64,000 nt of DNA from Ilex aquifolium (lineage: Eukaryota > Streptophyta > Magnoliopsida > Aquifoliales > Aquifoliaceae), in NCBI GenBank assembly GCA_951799425.1, contig OX637402.1:23015844-23079843 (forward strand). Direction: 5' to 3'. Of this stretch, positions 1-10,700 are shown piece after piece. The notes below the pieces were generated by a model that did no database searches, was not told the DNA's origin, and worked only from the letters and a program-made list of their open reading frames with translations. The position numbers and the translations under genes are program-made. The number at the start of each line of letters is the position of its first letter. Position 1 is the stretch's first letter.

Positions 1-979
1 TTGGGGCTTTCTTGTTCTTTACCTATAACAATTGTTATTGTATAGCTATAATTTATCAGAGGGTGCCACGATTTGTTGGATTTTTATACTTGAAAAAAGT
101 TCATTTTTGTCGCTTGGTTTAAATTTGTTCTGACTTGCATTAAATTTTGATAATGGTCAGTAAAAAGCTATGAAGTCATATCTCGGGATTGACTTGGCAG
201 TGTGGCTGTAATACTGTTGCATAATATGGGCAATGTGGTTGGTGCAGTGTTTTGACATCCATATTGACTTGACAGGTTCACTCAAGTAATCCACTATGGG
301 GAATAGGCCTCTGGGATTTTAGAATGGGAGAAATTTGGTCACAAACAACTAGTATTGCTACTTTTTTTTTGGTTTCATAACGAAATATTTGTTATACGGA
401 AGTTCAGAGCTGGTCCAAAAGATAAGGAAGAGGTTTTCTTTCAGAGACAATATGTGATCAATTCTGTTGCAAAGTATGATCCCTTGTAATCTTATAGATT
501 CTATTTTGAGTGACTGTCAATGAAAATTTCTGCGGTTCAATTGAAATGCCTAAATCAGGCTTGTGATTTGATTTTGGGATTCTCTTGTGTTTCATTGACA
601 TTAGCCACGTAATGATGATTTATTCAAGGTTGCAACTATTTCTCCATTTTATCTGCGCAAAGAACTCAATCTATCAGTCAGGTTTCGTGCTCCTGCTCTA
701 CAATTTGGATCATCATCTCTATTGCACCTAATTTTTATTACAGTCAGCTCCATTTGTGTGTCGTGTCGCCCTTAATGTCTCGAAATTGATAATTAGTTGG
801 ATTACTTGAGCATGCAAACTGCCATAGCTAAGGGGGATCCACATTGCCGTGGCAAGTTCTCTTATATATTCAATTGCTTGGGATTGATAAACTTGGTTAC
901 TAGTTTTGGGATTGTAGAATGGCATAAAGTTGTTAGGGGTAGAATTTCGTTTTCTACCATAACCTATATAATTGAGAGT
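1..979. other. Unassigned sequence, probably intron or intergenic
   Basis: No convincing exon was found on either strand. It may be an intron or the 5' region of the + strand gene whose exons are recognisable from 4747, because that gene's upstream exons are missing. Short open stretches exist but lack paired splice sites with compatible phase. Confidence 0.4.
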
Positions 980-1135
980 GGGTCTTGGCACATCGGAAAG
1001 GTTGCTTCATTTTGAGTTGGGACTCAAGGATTCGAGTTGCAGAAACCCTCTCCGCATACGGGGGAATAAGGATGCGTATATTTGAATCTCCCCAACCTAA
1101 CAATGACTGGAGCCTTGTGCACTGGGTCTCCTTGT
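980..1135 (+). mobile_element. Au-like tRNA-derived SINE
   Basis: The block starts with a tRNA-like head (tggcacatcggaaaggttgc) and has a B-box-like gattcgagt. It continues with a body resembling Au SINEs (ccgcatacggggg, aggatgcgtatatttg) and ends with gagccttgtgcactgggtc, close to the usual Au 3' part, before a T-rich end. Recognition is from memory of the family. Sequence decay suggests an old insertion. No target duplication was identified. Confidence 0.6.
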
Positions 1136-3690
1136 TTGATCACTATCTATGTAAATCCTGCTACAATAAAGTGAGGACAGGTCCAAAGGGGAATGGGAAT
1201 GTGGAGACTTCTTTCAGAGAATACAACAAAGAAACTCAATACATTGAATATCATAGCTTGCTTTTTTTTTTTGTTGAATCTAATTTTTTTTTGCTAGATC
1301 TAGATAGACTCCTAATTGCTATCCCACTGAAGGTGTGCTGACTGTTATGAGCCCAAACTACCCTCTTTGACCGACTCAGCATGTTGGCATCATACTGACT
1401 ACACAATTCTTATGCCCATCTAAGAAGCATATTCAAGGCCGTAAGGCTTACAATCTTTTCTTTAATTGCATGATCCATGCCCACGTGTTTAGAAAACTTG
1501 AAGAAAGACTCCCTCATCATCTCTTAAGATTCAACTATTTCATAGTTGTCCCTATATATCCAGAGAACAGCCACAGACTTTACTTTGATAACTCCTTTCG
1601 GAGGGTTACCATAGGAACGACAAATTCTGGTGATGTAGTGATTAGGGGAAAAGTGTCTAGTCTTGCAAAATTGTCCTTTGAAATGCATCTTCTGATGTAA
1701 AAGCATTCACAAGATTTGCTTGGAAATTAATTCAAGCCTACATGTTCTTTATGGCATAACTTGTCTTTGGTAATTCTATCATTTCCTAAGCCCAAATGAG
1801 CCATAAAATAGTCAAAAGGACACAGGCCTGTAATATTTCCTTCTTTCTCCTCACCAAAAGCATAATAGGACATCTTTCATGAAAATAAAATGTCCAAGGG
1901 CACAAATAACTTCCTCCCTCCTTCCGAAGTAACTTCTACTGTTAGATAATATAAAGAACAGATATGATTAGACAAATAATTAGTTATCTCAATTTAGATG
2001 TAATCCACATTCGCAATTGCACAGACAAGGTATATCATTGCTACTTGTCCACACAAAAACAGACAAGGGCCAAAAGCTCTTTTCCATAGAACCAAGTTAC
2101 ATCCTCAAGGTCAGTAGGACCCTGACTTCTAATTAGCTTGGACAGGGTGGAGAACCCGGGGGGGGGGAGGCATATATGTTATGGTGTGGAAGAATGACTT
2201 AGCACAGAAAATGCATGTAGCTTAATGTTATCAAGATCATAATTTAGGACTTCACTTGAAAAGGGACGATGGAATTTAAATTTGAATAGGTTGACTAAGT
2301 CATTGAGTGGCATAGACCATACTAAGAGTTCCAAAGAATTTCATAACTCTGAATATCTGTATAAGCTAGATTTTAGCAGAAGTTCATGAAACAAAGATCC
2401 TTTTCTAAGTGTATTTCTGGACCCCAACCATAAAAATTAAGTCTTGGGAAGAAGTTAAAAATCTGAGAGATAGCTTATAAGGGCATTTATGAATTTAGCA
2501 GCAATTGAATTGAGCATCCCTACCAATATCCAGCACTTTTCCATCCATTAAGGCCACTTGAGACTTTCCATGGCTGAATGAATTCCTAAAGGCACGAGCT
2601 TTGGGGAATGTCTGTAAACAATAATGCAAGGATTACTAATTGGACAATTGCCAATCACATGATCTGGTTTCTCTAGTAAGCCCAAACTATTGCTTTCGAC
2701 AGTGATACCATTAGTAAAGCTCTTGCACATGCTGCTCATATTTTGGATATGGGCACAGAATTTAAAAGTGTGTTAAAGATTGAGATTTTACTTCTTTACT
2801 AATAAGGACAACATGGTATCACCACAAATTAGTTGCAAGACCTACACTATATCTCTTTGTTTACTAGTGTCTGTATAGGTGGTAACTGACTTCAAACATG
2901 TCATCTGTCAACCTCACTATGATGAATATCATATGATTTTGTGTGACCATCTTAATGAGGCGCATAATTTTAAATAGTTACAAACAAGATATACTTTCTT
3001 CATGGATAATCTCTAAATGTATTCTCGGTTAACTGTGACATCATCTTTATTGTCTTTATTCTTCCTCAATGATGGTCTATGCTATTATTGATCTAAATCA
3101 ATCAACAAGTTTCCTTTAATCAAGGACAAGCTTTTCCTTTATAAGAAACACTTTAAGGGATGCTAGGATTTTCTTCCTGACATGGTTCATTTACACGGTG
3201 ACAATTTATACTTTTTCAATTAGTTTGAACATAAATCCAGTACAGCTATCCCATTTGTGGGTTTTATTGATTGCTAATGTATCTTATTTTCATATTATTT
3301 AAAGAGAAATATCCAGAAGGGTTGGCTGACTGTTCAATTACCACAGATCTTAAATTTGTAATACCATTTCTTCAATTGTTTCAGACAAAATCTTTAGAAG
3401 ACTGAATCATTACAACTAGGTTTTTTTTAGAGCTAGGTACTAAATTTCACTTTCTCGTCATGGTTGCCACTCAGAATGACGGCTTAACAGTATTTTCTTC
3501 GAGAACATTTGATCATGCATCATTTCTCATTTATTCAGTTTGTTTTGGCTTCTCTTTCCTGTAGTCTTGGATTATGGAGTTGAAATATTAATTATCATCC
3601 AGGTCTTCAATTGCAGTTATCACTTATTTCGTTTCCTCTATTTTCTTTTTTTCATTTTTCAATTTTTTGGGGGAGTGGGGGTGGGGTGGA
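1136..3690. other. Unassigned noncoding sequence
   Basis: No coding exon is supported. The stretch has a G-run near 2159-2168 and many short broken reading frames. It may be intronic sequence of the downstream + strand gene or decayed transposon material. Confidence 0.4.
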
Positions 3691-4010
3691 AGCATGGGTC
3701 AAAGTATCGGTTGATACCAAAATGAGTCGGCCGAGTTATTATCCAACTCGGCACCTTTCGAGTCGATACCGTTATATATTACGTATAAACTTTGAGTCTC
3801 ACACAACTTAGCGGAGTCGTCTGAGTTGTCTCCAAGTCAATCCCGCGTCACCGAGTTATTGTCACCGAATCGGATGATACGGTTCCATGACGCCGCGACA
3901 GTACCTAAATTTCTTGTCGTATTCAACCTTTTCTTTTAGATCGTATCATCTGATACTGCGACCGGTGTGTCTTAGAGCCTTCTGAGTCGATGGCCGATAC
4001 CACAACCTTG
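3691..4010. mobile_element. MITE-like block with short inverted ends
   Basis: The left end reads catgggtcaaagtatcgg. The right end, reverse-complemented, reads catggttcaaggttgtgg. The GC-richer interior repeats gagtcg/cgactc-type words (gagtcggccgag, gagtcgatgg) and differs from the AT-rich surroundings. The flanks gggtggaag and gggtgaaag agree at 8 of 9 bases, which would suit a Mutator-type 9-bp duplication, but the boundary is uncertain by one base. Confidence 0.45.
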
Positions 4011-4746
4011 AACCATGGGTGAAAGGGGAAGTAGATGTTCGAGGGATGTCTATTTTAGTGCTTCCACTTTACAATTGGTCTCCTACATGGTTTGTAGTAC
4101 ATCCAAACAAGTCCAACATCTTATGGAATATGGGTGCACATCATTCAGGCTCTTTTTTTTGTGTGTGTGTGTGTGTACATTTGCCTTAGAACACTCATCC
4201 TTATGAAATAAATGCATCTTGATACTGGTGTTGAGATTATGTTTCATCTCTACCAATCTATTGAACAGTAACATAGGTTACATGCTTTGAAAAATGTTGT
4301 GTATTGCTGTGATTGATGAGTCCCTGGCCAAAGAGTATTTATCTTGTGTATGGCTTCCTTTTATTCTTCCTACTTAGCATTAATGTTAATACTACGAGAT
4401 TCTCACGTTTTTAAGCTTTGCTTGATGATTGATACAATGATCACACATGGGACATCGTACGCTGCGTATACACAATTCTCTGATTTATAGTTCAGCACCT
4501 TAAATTTCACTTATGCAGATTATAATATGTCAAATTACTGTTTGAAAATGTATTTTTTTTTTCAGCTTTGTTTGCTTTGTAGATTAGATCCGTGCTCCAC
4601 ATATGGTTCATCGAAATAGTGTTTTTGTCCCTAGCAGTTCTATTTGATACCTTCCCTTATTATGGGAGTGTAAATCCTAAAGTTTGGATTTCAGAATGCT
4701 GTTAATCTCTTATCTTGGGGAGTTTTAATATGTTTCTCTTATGTAG

Positions 4747-7700
4747 ATGTCAGGATTACCAGAATTGGAGATATTGTTGAGGCTCGAACTGTCCAACACT
4801 CATCTTTGCAGTGTCTAGTCCACCCATATGAATCAATCGGTTTTGAAGGTAATCCTTCATTTGTCTCCTTTTGGGACTGTTTAATGGGTTCTTACATCCC
4901 TCTATTTTCCATCTAAAGCCCATTATCATGATAGCTAATCATGCAAATCAGTTCCTATATTACCGCAATTTTCTAACTTTATTTCCTCTATACCATAATT
5001 GTAACTTAGTTTCCATTCTGCCACTGTTTATATGAAAGCGTAGTTTGAAGTTTAAACTCAAACTTTTCAAAATTAAAAGTGTACTTTGAAGACACACTTT
5101 CCATCTAAAAGTGTGCATTTAAACCATACTTTCATATGAACAATGTTAGATTGGGAAATAGGTGAGAAAACGTGGTATTGCTTAAGGAATTAAACTACCA
5201 TGTTGGCAGGAATATACTTTGTGCCACTTTCCTTGAATCACAGTTGTAGAAAATGAAATTTGTTTTCCTGATAAATGTACTGAATTTATGTCTTATTCAA
5301 TGCAATATTCATTTTTACTGTGTAGGTGAAGATCAAATATTGGGGGATTGTCGAGTTGGTATAACAACAAAGGAAAAACTTAGGAAGGTTATTAAATGGG
5401 TGCTGCGAGCTGGACCTACTCTGCACAATGTTGAATTGCATGTCTATCAAGTACTCTCTTTACTATCCAACATTTGTGGGTTATTCATCTGTTTTATAGA
5501 TATGCATGAGAGTGTTTGTTGCTTAGGTATTTCAATAGTAATATTAATCATGTATCATGCGGTTCCAGCTGCAACTGTAAATGTAAAAAACTATACTGCT
5601 TATGTGAGCCTTGACTTGTGTCCAAGCCATTACTTCTACATGCATTCAGTTTGTCTTCTTGGCATTTTCTGTTTGTGACTGCACTGCATCGACCTTTTTA
5701 CCAAATCCATGCAGATTGGGAAAAAAATTCCCGAATGGGACAGTTTTGAAATTATTTCCCACACCTAGGTAGTTTTTAAAAACGTCAATTCAACCGACGT
5801 CTTTAGCCTAGAAAACTTCAGTTCAACTGAAGCCTTCAACACAAAATTCTCGTTGCTTGCATAAAAACGTCAATAGGACTGACGTGTTTTAAGCCAAAGA
5901 CGTCAGTCCAACTAACGCTTTCTAAATGTTTTAAAAAGCATCAGTATGACTGACATTTTCAGCGTGTAAATATACCCAGATTTCCTTTTTCTTCTTCTTT
6001 CCTTTTTTATTCTTCTCTGATTTTCCCCCATTTCTGTGAGCCCTAATATGAAAAATCACCACCAGCAATCACCAACACCACCAACGTCAGTCACTACCAC
6101 CAGAAACAACCACCACCAGCGACCACCACCACCACCACCACCATCAAGGTGATCCCTAATCCACCAGCGAAATCCACCACCACCAGCGAACTCTGACGAG
6201 CTCTAATCGGACGTTCAACAACATCCTGCTAGCCCTATCGACCTCCGGAGATCCCTAATCCGTAGCCCGTAGGTTTAAGGTTTGTCCCTCTCTCCTCCAA
6301 TCTCTCCCCCTTCTTCCAGTTCTATCCCCTCCCCTTCCTTCGCAAATTGTAACCGCACACACACACACACACACACACACACTATTACATACACACTATA
6401 GTTGTTAGTATCGTACGATACACGATACGTATCGTACGATACGTTACGATACGGAGGTCGTCCGACACGAATCGTAGTTTTGTATCGTTTTTGCGTTGTA
6501 TTGTCCGATACACGATACGTTTTTACGATACGATACGTATCGGTACGATACAAACGATACGCGCAAGGTTGTTTAATTTTTTTTTTCTTTCTGGCTTGAA
6601 CGACATCGTTTTGGCTTGAACGAAGGCTTTTCTCTCCATCTTCATTGTATTCACTGTCTTCTGGTTGGTTGGGCTGGGTGTTCTTCACGACGAAACACAG
6701 CAGCTTCTGGGTGTTCTTCGTTGTCTTCGCTGTCTTCTGGGTGCGCTCTATTTTCTCTGTTCTTCAAACTGTTAAGTTTGGAGGATTAACATAATATGAG
6801 AGACAATATTAAGAGGGAAAACAGAGAGAGGTTAAAAGCTTAACCTAGCTCTCATACATCACTTGTATTTATAGTTAACTCACAATAATAAGAATTACAC
6901 ATACATCCTCTTACTATTAACAATTTACACGTACTACCCTAATATTCTTAACACTCCCCCTCAAGCTGGACTATATATATCATATAATCCAAGCTTGGAA
7001 CAAATCCCTGTAAGACATGTACGACTCAATGCTTTGGTAAACATATCTGCAAGCTGATCTTCAGATTTCACAAATGGAGTTGTAATTTCCCCAGCTATTA
7101 TCTTGTCCCGAATAAAGTGACAATCAACCTCAATATGTTTGGTTCTCTCGTGAAACACCGGATTGGCAGCAATATGGATAGCTGCCTGGTTGTCACAGAA
7201 CAACTGTAAAGGAAGTTGAACTGGAAACCCAATTTCCTGGATAAAGTGTAGTAGCCAAGTCAACTCACTCGTCGTGTGCGCCATTGCCCTATACTCAGCC
7301 TCAGCACTGGATCTTGCTACTACAGTTTGTTTCTTACTTTTCCATGAGACAACGTTACCTCCTAAGAAGGTACAATATCCAGTGGTTGATCTCCGATCAG
7401 AAGGAGAGCCAGCCCAATCAGCATCTGAGAAACCTTCCACTCTAAGATGTCCATTGGCTCGATATAACAATCCAAGTCCTGGAGCACGTTTGAGATATCG
7501 CAGAATACGAGTAACTGCCTCCCAATGTGGTACTCTAGGACACCCCATGAACTGACTTACTATACTGACTGCATAAGAAATATCCGGTCGAGTAATAGTG
7601 AGATAATTAAGCTTCCCAACCAATCTGCGATACCGACCCGGATTCTCAAACAGTGCACCATCATCCATCAATAGTTTCTGATTCGGATCCATAGGAACAT

Positions 7701-10700
7701 CAATAGGTCTGCCACCCAGCAAACCTGCTTCCTCTAACATGTCAAGCACATATTTCCTCTGGGATAAACAAATACCTTGTTTAGATCGAGCCACTTCAAT
7801 ACCCAAGAAATACCTGAGTTTTCCCAAATCCTTAGTGTGAAATCGATCCTGCAAGAATACTTTTAACTTGGCAATCCCCTCAGAATCATTTCCAGTAATC
7901 ACAATATCATCTACATAGACTACCAATAGCACATATCCAGCATCTGTCTGTCTATGAAACACAGAATGATCTGTCTGACATCGAAGAAGACCAAACTCCA
8001 AAACTGCATCTGAAAACTTACCAAACCATGCCCTCGGTGACTGCTTCAAACCATACAAAGATTTCTTTAACCGACATACATTCTTACTATACTCCCCCTG
8101 AGCAGTAAACCCAGGTGGCTGCTCCATGTATACCTCTTCAACCAAGTCACCATGTAAGAAGGCATTCTTGACGTCTAACTGAAACAAGGGCCAATCAAGA
8201 TTAGCAGCCAAAGAAATCAAGATACGAACAGAGGAAATTTTAGCAACAAGAGAGAAAGTCTCCTCATAATCAACACCATAAGTCTGAGTAAAGCCTTTTG
8301 CAACAAGCCGGGCTTTGAGACGCTCCACAGAACCATCCGGATGAAACTTAACAGTATACACCCAACGACAACCAACAGTTCGTTTACCAGGAGGTAAAGG
8401 AACGAGATCCCACGTCCCATTATGATGTAAGGCATCCATCTCATCCTCCATAGCTGTCCTCCAACCCGGATCAGATAATGCATCCTGTAAACGCTTAGGA
8501 ATAGATATAGTAGATAATTGAGAGGTAAAACAAGAGAAGACAGGAGATAAGGCATCATATGAAACAAAATGAGCAATGGGATGATTTGTAACACACGAAC
8601 GAGTACCTTTTCGAAGAGCAATAGGTAGAGAGTCTAAATTACCTGATGGACCAGGATCAGCAGACGGCAAGGAAGACGGTACGGGCACCTCAGTCGATGG
8701 GCGAGGACGGCGAGAGTAAACACGGAGAGGTAAAGTAGATGGCAACACAGTGGGCAGCGGAATATCTGAAGTACATGGTGGTACAGGAGATGACCCAAAG
8801 TCCAGATCCAAAGGCTGAGAAGGTGCTGAAAAATATGGAACAGATTCCTCAAACGTGACATCGGCACTAGTAAAGTATCGTCGCAGAGAAGGACTGTAGC
8901 AACGATACCCCTTCTGTGTGCGGGAATAACCAAGAAATACACATTTGGTAGCTCGAGGGTCAAGTTTATCAAACCCAGGACCCAAATTGTGAACATAACA
9001 AACACAGCCAAAAACCTTAGGTGGTAAGGAAAATAAAGGCTTATTAGGAAAAAGGACAGAATATGGACTTTGCCCATTTAACACAGAGGATGGCATACGG
9101 TTAATAAGATGACAAGCAGTAAGAACAGCATCACTCCAAAAATACCGGGGAATATTCATCTGGAATAACAAGGCACGGGTGCCTTCCAACAAATGACGGT
9201 TTTTGCGTTCAGCAACACCGTTCTGTGGAGATGTGTAAGCACAAGAAGTCTGATGAATAATACCAGTTTTACTAAGATAAGCTGAAAAAGGATCAGATTC
9301 ATATTCCCGAGCATTATCAGAACGTAAAATACGTATACGACAACCATACTGAGTTTTGATTTCCTTACGAAATGTTTCAAATATAGAGAATAATTCAGAC
9401 CGAGCTTTCATCAAAAACAACCAAGTCACACGAGAATAATCATCCACAAATGACACAAAATAAGGATATTTATTAGATGAAATATTCTTTATTGGACCCC
9501 ATACATCAGAATGGACCAACTCAAATGGACTAGACACACGATTATTGACTCTAGACTGAAATGACACACGGTGATGCTTACTAAGTTGACAAGCTTCACA
9601 AGACAAAGACGACACACAACGAAGACCAGGAACTTGACGCTTCAGATTCTGGAGAGAGGGATGTCCAAGACGACAATGCCACTGAAAGGGGGACAACGAG
9701 GTCTGTAGAGCCCGAGTAGGTGAGTCAAAATCAAAGTAATATAAGCCACCAGCTTCATGCCCCGTACCAATCTTCCTCTTCGTCTTGAGATCCTGAAAGA
9801 CACAATAGGAAGGATAAAAGGTTACAGAACAATTAAGAGACCGAGTAATCTTGCTAATGGAAAGTAAACTAAACGGAAATTGAGGGACAAATAAGACAGA
9901 AGATAGGGACATATCAGTACTCAAGTGAGTAGTCCCCGAACCTGAAACTTTAGAACAAGTACCATTAGCAAGAGTAACACTACGAGTGGAAGTAGCAGAC
10001 TGATAAGTAGAAAAAACATCAGACGCACCAGTCATGTGGTCAGAAGCGCCAGAGTCTATGATCCAGGGACTGCGAGTGGAGGACAATAAACAAGTGGGAG
10101 CAATACCTGACTGGGCAAAAGTAGCAGTGGAGGGAGATGGAACAGCCTGTTGCTGGGATAAAAACTGGGCATACTCCTCTCGACCCAGTGTAATAGTAAC
10201 CGACCCAGTATCTGGTGGAGCTGACCGAGCTATAGAAGCAACAACTGAGGTGTCATCCTGATAGGAAGCCTGATGAGCAGCACCAGAAGGTTTTCCATGT
10301 AAATCCCAACAAAAATCAACAGTGTGCCCTCCACGGCCACAATGAGTACAGGAACGAGGTCCACTACGGCCCCCACGACCACCCGTACGACCTCCTGTAC
10401 GTCCTCGACCACCACGACCACCACGACCACCACGACCACCTCGATGACCATCACTGTGGCTACTAGGAACAACAAGAGCTGAGCGATCAGTGGGGGTACC
10501 ATGATGGTTGCCTGAAGCAGACAACGTAGCACGCTGTACACGAGAGAACACCTCAAGTAGTGATGGAAGGCCAGAGCCACCCAAAATCTGAGAACGAATA
10601 GCCTCATATTCGGGTTTCAACCCTACTAGAAACCTAACAACACTCATGTCCTCATGTTGCTTCTTCCAAACTGCTGTATCAGTAGTAAACGGATGATAGG

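Noticed and set aside
3555..3601. Possible upstream exon (LDYGVEILIIIQ) of the + strand gene
   Set aside because: Its end phase (0) does not fit the start phase of the exon at 4747, and no bridging exon was found.
5695..5970. CRISPR-like array from repeated acgtcagttcaactgacg words
   Set aside because: Spacing is irregular, the words are imperfect, and both arms are inverted copies in a plant transposon; no CRISPR context.
6275..6688. Frame rich in YDTYR/RYD repeats
   Set aside because: Produced by the cgatacgtatcg palindromic repeats of the transposon, not by a protein gene.
8217..10607. Long open frames at 8217-8621, 8634-9077, 9156-9380 and 10230-10607 on the minus strand
   Set aside because: They lie in other frames of the copia polyprotein and have hydrophobic, repetitive content typical of out-of-frame translation.
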